From Ruminococcus sp. (GTDB lineage Bacteria > Bacillota > Clostridia > Oscillospirales > Ruminococcaceae): a stretch of 49,423 nucleotides of DNA. The DNA is taken from assembly GCA_029060755.1 (NCBI GenBank), contig JAIDTI010000082.1, forward strand, positions 1-49,423. Direction: 5' to 3'. The translations under genes and the position numbers were made by a program. Of this stretch, positions 1-9,400 are shown piece after piece. Under the pieces are notes generated by a model, which saw only the letters and a program-made list of their open reading frames with translations, made no database searches and was not told the origin of the DNA. Position 1 is the stretch's first letter; every line of letters starts with the position of its first letter.

Positions 1-32
1 TACTCTGTTATTCCGTTATTTTTCATATTTTT

Positions 33-38
33 ATTATA
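33..38 (-). promoter_or_regulatory. Possible -10 box reading out of the window, maybe leaderless start
   Basis: The minus strand has TATAAT here, and an ATG at 24-26 opens a frame (MKNNGITE) that runs off the left edge. The ATG sits where transcription would start and no Shine-Dalgarno is visible, so a leaderless gene is possible. There is no convincing -35. With only eight codons visible this may be chance. Confidence 0.2.
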
Positions 39-86
39 CCATGCTTGTCAAAATTTTGAAAATTGATTTCCGTGGAAAATTAGACT

Positions 87-764
87 TTATTTTTCAATTA
101 TAAGCATTTTATTTTCACCTTTTTGAAATTCATAAGATGTATCAATGATTTTAGCTGAATATTTTTGACTGAAATATTTTATAACATTTTCTGTTAAATC
201 TGTTTTTTCAGCGTCCATATTAACAATTGGAAAAATGCGTATTTGACTGCAAATCCTCAGCATTTCAGTTATTGACTTAATATGAAAATCATATCCGAGT
301 GATGTATACATCAGCAAAAAGTGTGAACTTAATCCAATATCAAAATAATTATCAGGAACATTGAGTATTGCTGGTAACTCATGATAAATATATCGACCTT
401 CGGATTTTCCCTGTTCAAAATCATCTAAAAACATTTTCATAGCCGACATACGCAGATGTTCCAATTCATCAAGACTTTTTATATTAGTCCATACATAATT
501 TCCCATATTTTCAGCCATTTGCTTCATTACAACAGTGCGAACTTCTTCAATTCGTTTTTCAAGTTGTTCTCTGGTAAATTGATAAATCGGGTCAAAAGAT
601 GTGACAGAAAAACCCTGTTTGTTTGCCTGACAGTTGAAACTTGCAGGACCATCACCAAATCCAGCAATTTTACTATTCATATCATCATCAGACAACATAA
701 ACATTTTTCTGTATTCACTGATATTTCTTCCCCATGGCACAACATTGTCTAATTTAAAAGCCAT
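87..764 (-). CDS. Class I SAM-dependent methyltransferase-like protein
   Basis: A 225-residue protein resembling small SAM-dependent methyltransferase-fold proteins of unknown substrate. Residues 31-45 (SKIAGFGDGPASFN) match the glycine-rich SAM-binding loop, and D58 in SFDPIY could be the acidic residue after strand 2. Later segments (EGRYIYHELP, FDIGLSSHFLLMY, EMLRICSQIRIFP) fit conserved parts of a family I recall as uncharacterised methyltransferases. No signal peptide or membrane segment is visible. It is a single gene with its own promoter, opposite no partner and downstream of nothing in the window. The Shine-Dalgarno before the ATG is weak. The fold is fairly likely; the substrate is unknown. 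Confidence 0.65.
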   Translation of the reverse strand: MAFKLDNVVPWGRNISEYRKMFMLSDDDMNSKIAGFGDGPASFNCQANKQGFSVTSFDPIYQFTREQLEKRIEEVRTVVMKQMAENMGNYVWTNIKSLDELEHLRMSAMKMFLDDFEQGKSEGRYIYHELPAILNVPDNYFDIGLSSHFLLMYTSLGYDFHIKSITEMLRICSQIRIFPIVNMDAEKTDLTENVIKYFSQKYSAKIIDTSYEFQKGENKMLIIEK

Positions 765-859
765 ATTGTTTATTTGCCTGTACCTTTCATTTTATTTTTA
801 TAATTGTAATTCCCATCATAATTATTTCATCATCACTTGTTAATAAATTGACTTTCTTA

Positions 860-888
860 ATTATACTTTATTATTATACTAAAGTCAA
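860..888 (-). promoter_or_regulatory. Promoter of the methyltransferase-like gene
   Basis: On the minus strand TTGACT (883-888) and TATAAT (860-865) are 17 bp apart, about 95 bp upstream of the ATG. The leader between them and the gene is AT-rich, with no clear structure. Confidence 0.65.
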
Positions 889-940
889 ATGGTATTTATC
901 ACAAAAAAAGCTGTTGATATTTGTATGGTATCACAGATAA

Positions 941-978
941 AAATAACATGACTTCTGATAATCAGAAGCCTGTTATTT
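941..978 (-). terminator. Intrinsic terminator of the trp operon
   Basis: Immediately after trpA, the minus strand forms a long stem: AAATAACA pairs with TGTTATTT, and inside that CTTCTGAT pairs with ATCAGAAG. A TTATTTTTAT run follows. It fits rho-independent termination; the stem is nearly symmetric and could also act on the other strand. Confidence 0.8.
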
Positions 979-993
979 GTTGTATGTAGTTTT

Positions 994-1764
994 TCAGTGA
1001 ATAGCGTCTGTCATGGATTTCACATATTCCCTTACTTTTTCGGGAGCATCTTTTCCATATTCGTCAATAATATTTACGATAGCAGAGCCTACAATTACAC
1101 CATCTGAAATTTCAGCCATTTCTTTTGCCTGTTCAGGTCTGGAAATACCAAATCCGACAGCGCATGGAGTATCAGTATTCTGACGTATCTGCTCAACAAT
1201 TTTCTTTATATCGGTTGTAATCTCACTTCTGACACCGGTAACGCCAAGACTTGAAACGATATAAATAAATCCTTTTGCATCTTTTGAAATCATTGCAATT
1301 CTGTTTTCAGAAGTAGGGGCAATAAGTGAAATCATGTCAATTCCGTATTTATCGGCAATATCTGCAAATTCGTCTCTTTCCTCATATGGCAAATCGGGAA
1401 GTATTATACCGTCAATTCCAAGAGCCTTACAGCGTGACATGAAACGTTCTGCACCATAAGAAAATACTACGTTTGCATAAGTCATGAATACAAGCGGAAT
1501 TGTTACATCTTTTCTTAAATCCTCAACAAAATCCAATATTTTATCAGTTGTGATTCCGTTTTTAAGAGTTTCGATGCTTGCTTTCTGAATTACTTCGCCT
1601 TCTGCTGTCGGGTCGGAAAATGGTATTCCAAGTTCAATTAAGTCTGCACCCGATTCAGCGCAGGCACGTACAACTTTTCCTGTAGTTTCAATGTCGGGGA
1701 ATCCACAGGTTACAAATGGGATAAAAGCTTTTCTGTTTCTGAAAGCGTTCTGTATATTACTCAT
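994..1764 (-). CDS. trpA: Tryptophan synthase alpha chain
   Basis: Splits indole-3-glycerol phosphate into indole and glyceraldehyde 3-phosphate as part of the alpha2-beta2 tryptophan synthase; last gene of the operon. 256 residues, a full TIM barrel. E44 in [11 protein letters not shown] corresponds to catalytic Glu49 of E. coli. The residue equivalent to Asp60 reads as Glu (DPTAEG rather than DPLADG). The C-terminal phosphate loop is seen in AVGFGIS and VIVGSAIV. The start at 1764 is chosen over a longer frame because a GAGGAGAG Shine-Dalgarno precedes it and the family begins here. The gene overlaps the trpB stop by 8 bases, which suggests translational coupling. Confidence 0.97.
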   Translation of the reverse strand: MSNIQNAFRNRKAFIPFVTCGFPDIETTGKVVRACAESGADLIELGIPFSDPTAEGEVIQKASIETLKNGITTDKILDFVEDLRKDVTIPLVFMTYANVVFSYGAERFMSRCKALGIDGIILPDLPYEERDEFADIADKYGIDMISLIAPTSENRIAMISKDAKGFIYIVSSLGVTGVRSEITTDIKKIVEQIRQNTDTPCAVGFGISRPEQAKEMAEISDGVIVGSAIVNIIDEYGKDAPEKVREYVKSMTDAIH

Positions 1765-2941
1765 AAATATTCTCTCCTCTGTATCTTGCAATTGCGGCGC
1801 AGTCCTTGTCGCCACGTCCTGAAATATTAACAATGATTATCTTGTCTTTGTCCATAGTCGGAGCAAGCTTTAAAACATGAGCAACAGCGTGAGCCGATTC
1901 AATAGCTGGAATAATGCCCTCTGTTCTTGAGAGATACTCAAAAGCATCTACGGCTTCATCATCAGTAATCGGAACATATTCAGCTCTGCCGATGTCATGG
2001 AGATAAGCGTGTTCAGGACCTACACCGGGATAGTCAAGACCTGCTGAAATTGAGTAAACAGGTGCAATCTGACCATATTCGTTCTGACAGAAATATGACT
2101 TCATACCGTGGAAGATGCCTAATTTTCCGACATTTACAGTTGCAGCTGTTTCAAAAGTATCAATGCCACGTCCAGCCGCCTCACAACCGATAAGACGTAC
2201 ACTCTCATCAGGTATATAGTGATAGAAACTTCCGATAGCGTTAGAGCCGCCGCCAACACAAGCAACTATTGCATCAGGTAATCTGCCCTCTTTTTCAAGA
2301 ATCTGCTGACGGGATTCACGGGAAATAACAGCCTGAAAATCACGTACAATAGTAGGGAAAGGGTGAGGACCCATAACAGAACCAAGACAATAATGTGTGT
2401 CGCTGATTCTTGTCGTCCATTCTTTCATGCAGTCATTTACAGCATCTTTAAGTGTAGCAGTTCCTGATTTTACAGAAATAACATCTGCTCCGAGAAGTTT
2501 CATTCTGTAAACATTGAGAGCCTGACGTTTTGTGTCCTCCTCACCCATGAAAATCACACATTCCATGCCCATTAATGCTGCTGCTGTAGCTGTTGCAACA
2601 CCGTGCTGTCCTGCACCTGTTTCAGCAATAAGACGGGTTTTTCCCATTTTTTTAGCAAGCAAAGCCTGACCAAGTACATTGTTGATTTTGTGTGAGCCGG
2701 TATGATTCAGGTCTTCACGTTTGAGATAAATTTTTGCACCGCCTAAATCCTTTGTCATTTTCTCTGCATAATAGAGAAGTGACGGTCTGCCGGCATATTC
2801 ATTAAGGAGCGTTGTAAGTTCCTTGTTAAATTCGGGGTCATCTTTATAGTGATTGTAGGCGTTTTCGAGTTCGATAACGGCATTCATAAGAATTTCGGGG
2901 ATATACTGTCCGCCGTGAATACCAAATCTTCCTTTTGACAT
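1757..2941 (-). CDS. trpB: Tryptophan synthase beta chain
   Basis: PLP enzyme that joins indole with serine to make tryptophan; partner of TrpA. 394 residues, the usual length of TrpB1. The PLP lysine is K85 in HTGSHKINN, the phosphate-binding loop is GGGSNAIG near residue 230, and [10 protein letters not shown] is the catalytic Glu region. The N terminus ([14 protein letters not shown]) matches the family start. It lies 16 bp after trpF and its stop overlaps trpA. Confidence 0.98.
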   Translation of the reverse strand: MSKGRFGIHGGQYIPEILMNAVIELENAYNHYKDDPEFNKELTTLLNEYAGRPSLLYYAEKMTKDLGGAKIYLKREDLNHTGSHKINNVLGQALLAKKMGKTRLIAETGAGQHGVATATAAALMGMECVIFMGEEDTKRQALNVYRMKLLGADVISVKSGTATLKDAVNDCMKEWTTRISDTHYCLGSVMGPHPFPTIVRDFQAVISRESRQQILEKEGRLPDAIVACVGGGSNAIGSFYHYIPDESVRLIGCEAAGRGIDTFETAATVNVGKLGIFHGMKSYFCQNEYGQIAPVYSISAGLDYPGVGPEHAYLHDIGRAEYVPITDDEAVDAFEYLSRTEGIIPAIESAHAVAHVLKLAPTMDKDKIIIVNISGRGDKDCAAIARYRGENIYE

Positions 2942-2957
2942 AAAAATCTTCCTTTCC

Positions 2958-3545
2958 TTAAATAACTGATGATTTAATCTGTTTCATTTTTTCAAAATCT
3001 TTGAAACTGTCCGTTTCAATTCCTGAACTCAAATCCACTGCATACGGATTAAGTTTAAGTGCGTCTGTAATATTATCGGGATTCAGTCCTCCCGCAAGAA
3101 AATACGGTCTTGAAATGCCATTCAGCAAGCTGTGATTGAACGTTCTGCCGTCTCCCATTCCTGCATCAAGCAGAATCCAGTCAGCCGACGATTTTTCAGC
3201 ATTTTCAATATCTTCTGCGGATTTGACAATAAATGCCTTGATTACTTCAATATTTTCAGCGTGGAGACGTGAAATATACTTTTCATCTTCATTGCCATGT
3301 AGTTGTGCAACTTTTATTGTTCCCGATTTCACAAGTTCAATCACATTTTCAACTGATGCATCAACAAAAACTCCTACAGGAATAATTCTGTTGTCAAGTA
3401 TTTCTGTCAGTGCTTTTGCCTGTTCGGGAGTGATATAACGCTTGCTTTTCGGAAAAAATACATATCCTATAAAATCAGGCAGAATTTCATTGACATACTG
3501 CACATCAGTTTTTCTGCGTATTCCGCACATTTTTATTTTTGTCAT
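2958..3545 (-). CDS. trpF: Phosphoribosylanthranilate isomerase
   Basis: Amadori rearrangement of phosphoribosylanthranilate to CdRP, third step of the pathway. 195 residues, a compact TIM barrel of usual size. The catalytic Cys is in the N-terminal KMCGIRR motif and the Asp in [23 protein letters not shown] and VDLSSGIET are the phosphate-binding loops. The ATGA overlap with trpC (3542-3545) indicates coupled translation. It is a stand-alone gene, not fused to trpC as in enterics. Confidence 0.96.
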   Translation of the reverse strand: MTKIKMCGIRRKTDVQYVNEILPDFIGYVFFPKSKRYITPEQAKALTEILDNRIIPVGVFVDASVENVIELVKSGTIKVAQLHGNEDEKYISRLHAENIEVIKAFIVKSAEDIENAEKSSADWILLDAGMGDGRTFNHSLLNGISRPYFLAGGLNPDNITDALKLNPYAVDLSSGIETDSFKDFEKMKQIKSSVI

Positions 3546-4324
3546 GATTCACCTTTCAGCTCACGCAGTTTTGCTGATTTATCCTCTGCACGCATAAGTG
3601 TTTCACCGATAAGCACGGCATCAGCACCGATTTCACGCAGTCTTGCAATATCTTCCGCAGATTGTACACCACTTTCAGATACAAAGCATACATCAGGCGG
3701 TACAAGTTCTCTAAGACGGCGACTGTTATCTGTATCAACTGAAAAATCACTTAAATTGCGGTTGTTTACTCCGACAATTCTTGCACCTGATTCAACAGCA
3801 GTTTTTACTTCGTTTTCGTCATGTGTCTCAACAAGTGCCGATATTCCGAGAGTATCGCATACTTTTATGTACGCTTTTATCTGTTCGGGAGTAAGAATGG
3901 AGCATATAAGCAATACAGCCTTCGCACCAAGCATTTTTGCTTCATATATCATATAATCATCAACTGTAAAGTCTTTGCGGATACATGGGATTGATACCGC
4001 ATTGGCAATTTCACGCAGATAATCATTTCTTCCGAGAAACCATTTTGGTTCAGTCAGAACAGAAATACAGTCTGCACCTGCTTTTTCGTAATCCTTTGCA
4101 ATCTGCATATATGGAAAATCCTCTGCAATAACTCCTTTTGAGGGAGATGCTTTTTTGCACTCACATATAAAAGAAATATCAGGTTTTTTCAGTGCCTTTT
4201 CAAATTCAAATCCGCCGACAGCCATAGAAAGTGCTTTTGATTTTATTTCATCATATGAGACTGCTTTTTTTGCTGATTCAGTGCGGATTTTTGCGTATTC
4301 AGCAAGTTTTTCAAGTATAGTCAT
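3542..4324 (-). CDS. trpC: Indole-3-glycerol phosphate synthase
   Basis: Ring closure of CdRP to indole-3-glycerol phosphate. 260 residues, normal for a stand-alone TrpC. Visible motifs are FICECKKASPSKGVIAEDF (catalytic Lys region), ISVLTEPKWFLG, CIRKDFTVDDYMIYEA (second Lys), GVNNRNL and FVSESGV. It starts 9 bp after trpD and overlaps trpF by 4 bases. All active-site segments look intact. Confidence 0.97.
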   Translation of the reverse strand: MTILEKLAEYAKIRTESAKKAVSYDEIKSKALSMAVGGFEFEKALKKPDISFICECKKASPSKGVIAEDFPYMQIAKDYEKAGADCISVLTEPKWFLGRNDYLREIANAVSIPCIRKDFTVDDYMIYEAKMLGAKAVLLICSILTPEQIKAYIKVCDTLGISALVETHDENEVKTAVESGARIVGVNNRNLSDFSVDTDNSRRLRELVPPDVCFVSESGVQSAEDIARLREIGADAVLIGETLMRAEDKSAKLRELKGES

Positions 4325-4333
4325 TACTGCACC

Positions 4334-5353
4334 TCAACTGTTTGAAACAGCAATTATTTTTTCAAGTGTTTCAAGAGCTTTTCCGCTGTCGATAAGTTCA
4401 CCTGCAAGCTTTATACCGTCCGCAAAAGTCGGAGCTTTTCCACCGATATAGATTGATGCACCTGCATTTAAAAGAACAGTATTTCTCTTGTGACCATGAA
4501 TCTCACCCGAAAGAATACCACGTGTTATAGCAGCATTTTCAGCAGGTGTACCACCAAGTAAGTCATCTTTTGTGCATCTTTCAAAGCCGAACTGTTCGGG
4601 AGTGATTTCGTAATTTTTGAGCCAGCCGTCACGATATTCACAAATAATAGTCGGGGCAGAAAGTGAAATCTCATCAAGCTTATCAGTACCGTATACAACC
4701 ATTCCGTTTTCTGAACCAAGTTTCATGAGTACCTGCGCAACAGTCTGAATCAGAGATGCGTCATATACACCGAGAAGATGATGCTTTGGTGATGCAGGAT
4801 TTGTTAAAGGTCCAAGAATGTTGAAAACTGTTCTTATACCTAATTCCTTGCGTATTCCACCAACGTATTTCATAGATGTGTGATATTTCTGCGCAAAGAA
4901 AAAGCAGAAGTTTGTCTTTTCGAGCATATCACGGCATTTATCGGGGTCAAGATTGATATTTACTCCCAGAGCTTCCAGACAGTCAGCCGTGCCTGAAAGT
5001 GACGAAGCTGCACGGTTTCCATGTTTTGAAACAAGTATTCCTGATGATGCAATAACCATAGCAGAAGTTGTCGATATGTTGAAGCTATGAGCATTGTCAC
5101 CGCCAGTTCCGACTATTTCAAGTAAGTCCATATCATTATCAAATTTCACTGCCGCATCACGCATAGCTGCGGCACAGCCTGTTATTTCGTCAATCGTTTC
5201 AGCTTTTGCACTTTTTGTGGAAAGAGCTGCAAGAAATGCCGCATTTTGAGTTGGTGAGGTCTGACCTGACATTATTTCAGTCATGACCGTATATGCTTCG
5301 TCATATGTCAAATCGTTTTTGTCAACAATCTTAACAATAGCTTCTTTAATCAT
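4334..5353 (-). CDS. trpD: Anthranilate phosphoribosyltransferase
   Basis: Transfers phosphoribose from PRPP to anthranilate. 339 residues. The PRPP-binding loop [17 protein letters not shown] is near residue 83, followed by [21 protein letters not shown], and [11 protein letters not shown] lies mid-protein; all are family hallmarks. The gene is stand-alone, not fused to trpG. It lies 13 bp after trpG with a GGAGC-type ribosome site before ATG. Confidence 0.97.
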   Translation of the reverse strand: MIKEAIVKIVDKNDLTYDEAYTVMTEIMSGQTSPTQNAAFLAALSTKSAKAETIDEITGCAAAMRDAAVKFDNDMDLLEIVGTGGDNAHSFNISTTSAMVIASSGILVSKHGNRAASSLSGTADCLEALGVNINLDPDKCRDMLEKTNFCFFFAQKYHTSMKYVGGIRKELGIRTVFNILGPLTNPASPKHHLLGVYDASLIQTVAQVLMKLGSENGMVVYGTDKLDEISLSAPTIICEYRDGWLKNYEITPEQFGFERCTKDDLLGGTPAENAAITRGILSGEIHGHKRNTVLLNAGASIYIGGKAPTFADGIKLAGELIDSGKALETLEKIIAVSNS

Positions 5354-5366
5354 TGTAGTTGCTCCT

Positions 5367-5933
5367 TTATAGATTAATAAAATTACTTAACATTTTTCTG
5401 CCGTCAGGTGTCATTATTGATTCGGGGTGAAACTGTACACCGAAAATCGGGAAATCCTTATGCTGTACAGCCATAATTTCGCCGTCATCTGCAATTGCTG
5501 TTATTTCAAAACAATCAGGTATTGTTTCAGCATCAGCAGCAAGAGAGTGATAACGTGCTATCAGTGAATTTTCGTTGATTCCGTTGAAAAGCGGACTGTT
5601 TCCACATAAGTGGATTTTTGACTGCTTACCATGCATCAGTGTTTTTGCGTATGTTATTTTTGCCCCATAAGCCGAGCAGATAGCCTGATGACCGAGACAA
5701 ACACCCAGTGTTGTAATTTTCTTGCATACGGTTTTAGCAGCTTCAACTATAATTCCTGCATCTTCAGGTCTGCCAGGTCCGGGGGAGATTATTATTTTAT
5801 CGGGTGCAAGATTTTCAATTTCCTCAACTGTCATTTCGTCATTTCTTATAACTTTTATATTTGAATCCAGTTCGCCGACAAGCTGAAAAAGATTATACGA
5901 AAAACTGTCATAATTATCAATCAATAAAATCAT
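5367..5933 (-). CDS. trpG: Anthranilate synthase glutamine amidotransferase subunit
   Basis: Supplies ammonia from glutamine to TrpE. 188 residues, class I amidotransferase: nucleophile C79 in LGVCLGHQ, with H169 and E171 in FHPES completing the triad; PGPGRP forms the oxyanion region. In many Firmicutes this subunit also serves PabB, which cannot be judged here. The start at 5933 ([11 protein letters not shown]) is chosen because it overlaps the trpE stop by ATGA and matches the family; a longer frame extends into trpE. Confidence 0.96.
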   Translation of the reverse strand: MILLIDNYDSFSYNLFQLVGELDSNIKVIRNDEMTVEEIENLAPDKIIISPGPGRPEDAGIIVEAAKTVCKKITTLGVCLGHQAICSAYGAKITYAKTLMHGKQSKIHLCGNSPLFNGINENSLIARYHSLAADAETIPDCFEITAIADDGEIMAVQHKDFPIFGVQFHPESIMTPDGRKMLSNFINL

Positions 5934-7396
5934 AAATCCTCCTCCTCTGCCAGTTTCAGAGCATTTACAACAGCAGCAGCCTTGTTTATACATTCCTGAT
6001 ACTCATTTTCGGGAACAGAATCCGCAACAATTCCAGCTCCGCTTCTGACAAATACTTTTCCGTTCTTTTTGTACGCAATGCGGATGGCTATGCATGTATC
6101 AAGATTTCCGGTAAAATCAATATATCCGATAGCACCGCCGTAAATACCACGCTTGTTGTTTTCAAGTTCCGCAATAATCTGACAAGCACGGATTTTAGGT
6201 GCGCCCGAAAGAGTTCCAGCTGGAAGTACGGCACTTACAGCATCAAGTGCATCAAATTCCTCACGGATTTCACCACGGACTGTTGAACCTATGTGCATTA
6301 CATGAGAATATCGCTCTATGCTATGGAGCTTTTCGACTTCAACCGTACCGAACTTGCTTATTTTTCCTAAGTCGTTTCTGCCTAAATCGACAAGCATATT
6401 GTGTTCAGAGAGTTCTTTTTCGTCTTTCAGCAGACCTTCTTCCAGTGCTTTATCTTCTGCATCTGTCTTTCCACGTGGGCGAGTGCCTGCTAATGGGAAT
6501 GTATGAAGTATACCGTTCTCAAGTTTTACAAGTGTTTCAGGTGATGCTCCTGCAATTTCAACATCAGTTCCCGAAAAATAGAACATATAAGGAGACGGGT
6601 TTGTTGTACGCAATACACGGTACGTATTAAAGAGACTGCCATCAAATCCTGCACTTAAACGGTTAGAGAGTACAATCTGAAAAATATCGCCCTCATAGAT
6701 GTGCTTTTTAGCTTTATTTACCATGTTGCAGAACTCATCTTTATTAAACATTGGTGTAACTTCTGTTGTAAGATGACCTGTTTTTTCGTGGCATTTTTCA
6801 CCGTTTCGGAGAAGTTCTGCAAGCTGTTGTATTTCAAGTTTTGCCTTGTTATAGCCTGCTTCACCGTCCGCAACTGACATATTCACGATAAGTATAATTT
6901 TTTGTCTGAAATTGTCAAATGCTATAACTTTATCAAAAAGCATTATATCAACATCTTTGAAATTTTCCGTATCTTTTGTATCTGTTTTAAGTGATTTTTC
7001 GGTATACGCAAGAAAATCATATGAAAAATATCCGACAAAACCGCCTGTAAAAGAGGGGAGATAATCAAATTTCGGGCTTTTGTTTTTTGAAAGTATCTGG
7101 CGGATAATTTCAGACGGATTTTCAGATTCCATTGTAATTCCGTCGAAACTGACTTTATTTCCTGTTGCTGTAAGATGTGATTTCGGGTCAAATCCAAGAA
7201 ATGTATAGCGACCCCATTTTTCTTTTTCTGCAACGGATTCAAGCATATAGCAATGAGTAGAAACATTTTTCAGTTTCATGAGTGCTTCAATAGGTGTACA
7301 GATGTCAGAGAGAATTTCACTGCTTATCGGAATTATGCTATATTCTCCGCTTTCTGCAATTTCTCTGACTTTGCTGTATTCGGGTATAAAATTCAT
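5930..7396 (-). CDS. trpE: Anthranilate synthase component I
   Basis: Makes anthranilate from chorismate with TrpG; first committed and feedback-inhibited step. 488 residues. The N-terminal domain carries the tryptophan-binding element (LESVAEKEKWGRYTFLG, near residue 40). The C-terminal chorismate domain shows IFQIVLSNRL, GASPETLVKL, PLAGTRPRG, ELSEHNMLVDLGRND and PAGTLSGAPKIRA, which separates it from isochorismate synthases. The ATG at 7396 is preceded by GGAGGTG; a longer frame runs through the T-box terminator and is not the true start. It is the first gene after the leader, so it is controlled by transcription antitermination. Confidence 0.97.
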   Translation of the reverse strand: MNFIPEYSKVREIAESGEYSIIPISSEILSDICTPIEALMKLKNVSTHCYMLESVAEKEKWGRYTFLGFDPKSHLTATGNKVSFDGITMESENPSEIIRQILSKNKSPKFDYLPSFTGGFVGYFSYDFLAYTEKSLKTDTKDTENFKDVDIMLFDKVIAFDNFRQKIILIVNMSVADGEAGYNKAKLEIQQLAELLRNGEKCHEKTGHLTTEVTPMFNKDEFCNMVNKAKKHIYEGDIFQIVLSNRLSAGFDGSLFNTYRVLRTTNPSPYMFYFSGTDVEIAGASPETLVKLENGILHTFPLAGTRPRGKTDAEDKALEEGLLKDEKELSEHNMLVDLGRNDLGKISKFGTVEVEKLHSIERYSHVMHIGSTVRGEIREEFDALDAVSAVLPAGTLSGAPKIRACQIIAELENNKRGIYGGAIGYIDFTGNLDTCIAIRIAYKKNGKVFVRSGAGIVADSVPENEYQECINKAAAVVNALKLAEEEDL

Positions 7397-7421
7397 AGAA
7401 AACACCTCCGTTTTAGTAATT

Positions 7422-7705
7422 AAAAAGTCCCTGACAGAGAAAACTCTGTCAAGGACGAATAAACAATATCCGTGTTGCCACCTTGATTCATGGAAAATCC
7501 ACGCACTTTGCAGGATACTAACATATCCCTGATGATTGACGTACATCAAAACGTTGCAGAATACTCTGTATCATAAGAATACATTTGACTGCACCCTCAG
7601 CGACCCATTTGTCTGACCTGTGTTTTATCCGATTCTCAGCATTGCGGACTCTCTGTGAAATCATAATCAGTTTTACTCTCGCTTCAACGGTTTAATATTC
7701 AGTTC
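7422..7705 (-). promoter_or_regulatory. Tryptophan T-box riboswitch leader
   Basis: A roughly 280-nt leader before trpE that senses uncharged tRNA-Trp. The conserved T-box sequence is AAGGTGGCAACACGG (7470-7484), which pairs with the tRNA 3' end. Stem I has CAGAGAGTCC followed by GCTGAGA. A TGG codon at 7605-7607, within AAATGGGTCGCTGAGG, is the likely specifier and agrees with the operon's product. A terminator lies just downstream. Uncharged tRNA should let transcription continue into trpE. Confidence 0.9.
7427..7456 (-). terminator. T-box leader terminator
   Basis: On the minus strand GTCCTTGACAGAG pairs with CTCTGTCAGGGAC around a TTTT loop, followed by TTTTT. It lies between the T-box sequence and trpE. 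Its 5' arm lies just after the T-box sequence, as expected for a structure that competes with the antiterminator. Confidence 0.88.
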
Positions 7706-7711
7706 TTTTTT

Positions 7712-7740
7712 ATTCTATCACATAAAAACTGATTTGTCAA
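7712..7740 (-). promoter_or_regulatory. Promoter of the trp operon
   Basis: TTGACA (7735-7740) and TAGAAT (7712-7717) on the minus strand are 17 bp apart. Transcription would begin just before the T-box stem I. The pgk promoter faces the other way about 75 bp further on. Confidence 0.85.
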
Positions 7741-7816
7741 GAGTTTTAAGAAAAATAATTTTTTTAACAAATTTACTTTATTAAAAATATTTTCTTGAAA
7801 AATATTACAAAAACAC

Positions 7817-7845
7817 TTGCTTTTTTTTTCAGAATAGTGTAAAAT
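7817..7845 (+). promoter_or_regulatory. Promoter of pgk
   Basis: TTGCTT (7817-7822) and TAAAAT (7840-7845) are 17 bp apart, about 60 bp before the pgk ATG. The region from 7741 is strongly AT-rich. Confidence 0.65.
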
Positions 7846-7903
7846 ATAGTTATGGTTGTTATTTAATTAACAACAAAATTAATTTTGAAAGGACGTCATA
7901 TAA

Positions 7904-9124
7904 ATGGCAGGATTAAACAAAGTTACTGTAGAAGACATTAACGTGAAGGGCAGAAAAGTTCTTGTAAGAGTAGACTTCAATGTACCACTCAAGGACGGTG
8001 TTATCACAAATGACAATCGTATTCAGGCAGCTCTCCCGACAATCAACAAGCTTGTTGAAAACGGTGCAAAGGTAGTTCTCTGCTCACATCTCGGCAAGCC
8101 AAAGAATGGTCCTGAAGCTAAGTTCTCACTTGCTCCAGCAGCTGCAAGACTTGCTGAACTCGTAAATACAAAGGTTGTATTCGCAGCAGATGATACAGTT
8201 GTCGGCGAAAATGCTAAGAAAGCAGTTGCAGAAATGGCAGACGGTGAAATCGTTGTTCTTGAAAATACACGTTTCCGTGGTGCAGAGGAAACAAAGAACG
8301 GTGAGGACTTCTCAAAGGAACTTGCTGAACTCGTTGACGGTGAAGTATTTGTAATGGACGCTTTCGGCTCTGCTCACCGTGCGCACGCTTCAACAGCTGG
8401 TGTTACAAAGTTTGTTAAGGAAACAGCTGTAGGCTACCTTATGCAGAAAGAAATCCAGTATCTCGGAAATGCTGTAGAAGTACCTGAAAGACCTTTTGTT
8501 GCAATTCTTGGCGGTGCAAAGGTTGCTGATAAGCTCAACGTTATCTCAAATCTCCTTGAAAAGTGTGATACACTTATCATTGGCGGTGGTATGGCTTATA
8601 CATTCATCAAGGCACAGGGCGGTTCAATTGGTAAGTCACTCGTTGATGACGAAAAGCTTGAATACTGTAAGGAAATGCTCGCAAAGGCTGAATCACTCGG
8701 CAAGAAAATTCTCCTCCCTGTTGATACAGCAGTAGCAGCAGAGTTCCCGAATCCTATTGATGCAGAAATCGCTGTTGATATTGTTTCAGCAGATTCAATC
8801 CCTGATGACAAAATGGGTCTTGACATCGGAACAGAAACACAGAAAATCTTTGCAGAGGCTGTAAAGTCTGCTAAAACAGTTGTATGGAATGGACCTATGG
8901 GCGTATTTGAGAATCCTGTACTTGCAAAGGGTACAATTGCAGTTGCACAGGCACTTGCTGAAACAGATGCTACAACAATTATCGGCGGCGGCGACTCCGC
9001 AGCAGCAGTAATGCAGCTTGGTTTCGCTGACAAGATGAGCCACATATCAACTGGTGGCGGTGCTTCACTCGAATACCTCGAAGGCAAGGTACTTCCTGGT
9101 GTTGCAGTAATTGCTGAAAAGTAA
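7904..9124 (+). CDS. pgk: Phosphoglycerate kinase
   Basis: Converts 1,3-bisphosphoglycerate and ADP to 3-phosphoglycerate and ATP in glycolysis. 406 residues, slightly longer than the usual ~395. Substrate-binding motifs are [12 protein letters not shown] at the N terminus, SHLGKP, and the Arg in ENTRF; the nucleotide side shows WNGPMGVFE and GGGDSAAAV, and the C terminus has [14 protein letters not shown]. The ATG follows GAAAGGA. It is the first gene of a glycolytic group with tpiA and gpmI downstream; gapA, often before pgk, is absent here. Codon use is strongly biased (GCA, CTC, AAG), as in highly expressed genes. Confidence 0.98.
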   Translation: MAGLNKVTVEDINVKGRKVLVRVDFNVPLKDGVITNDNRIQAALPTINKLVENGAKVVLCSHLGKPKNGPEAKFSLAPAAARLAELVNTKVVFAADDTVVGENAKKAVAEMADGEIVVLENTRFRGAEETKNGEDFSKELAELVDGEVFVMDAFGSAHRAHASTAGVTKFVKETAVGYLMQKEIQYLGNAVEVPERPFVAILGGAKVADKLNVISNLLEKCDTLIIGGGMAYTFIKAQGGSIGKSLVDDEKLEYCKEMLAKAESLGKKILLPVDTAVAAEFPNPIDAEIAVDIVSADSIPDDKMGLDIGTETQKIFAEAVKSAKTVVWNGPMGVFENPVLAKGTIAVAQALAETDATTIIGGGDSAAAVMQLGFADKMSHISTGGGASLEYLEGKVLPGVAVIAEK

Positions 9125-9134
9125 GATATGACTT

Positions 9135-9166
9135 CAATAAGGGCGGTGAAATATCCGCCTTTATTG
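9135..9166 (+). other. Intercistronic hairpin after pgk
   Basis: CAATAAGGGCGG pairs with CCGCCTTTATTG (12 bp, one G-T) around an 8-nt loop, just after the pgk stop. No T-run follows, so it is more likely an mRNA 3'-end stabiliser or partial terminator between pgk and the next gene than a full stop. Confidence 0.55.
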
Positions 9167-9184
9167 CAATGTAGAGGGTTTCAA

Positions 9185-9385
9185 ATGAACAAAATAAAAG
9201 AAAATTATTCTTCGGAAATCATGTTTTTGTCGATTGCATGTTTTCTTGCTGGTGTTATTGCGGGAATACTTATCGCACCTGCTAAAAAGGGCTTTGCAAT
9301 AGCCTCTTATAACGGTTGGTACAACGGTTCAGGCAAAAAAGTATGCGTTAAAAGCGATAACGACGAAGATGATAATATTAATTAA
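9185..9385 (+). CDS. Small single-pass membrane protein
   Basis: A 66-residue protein with one hydrophobic segment near residues 10-30 (IMFLSIACFLAGVIAGILIAP) and a polar, acidic tail ending KSDNDEDDN. The glycine pattern in the membrane segment resembles YtxH-type small proteins, but the resemblance is too short to assign. Start 9185 is chosen because GAGGG lies just before it; a frame starting at 9128 would begin at the pgk stop without a ribosome site. Located between pgk and tpiA, 15 bp before the latter, so probably co-transcribed. Confidence 0.55.
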   Translation: MNKIKENYSSEIMFLSIACFLAGVIAGILIAPAKKGFAIASYNGWYNGSGKKVCVKSDNDEDDNIN

Positions 9386-9400
9386 AAGGAGTTAATTAAA

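Noticed and set aside
7397..7549. N-terminal extension of trpE
   Set aside because: The frame crosses the T-box sequence and terminator; the true start has GGAGGTG directly upstream and matches family length.
8596..9087. Long open frame on the minus strand inside pgk
   Set aside because: It is a shadow of a strongly codon-biased gene; it has low-complexity Ser/Ala content, no ribosome site and no family motif.
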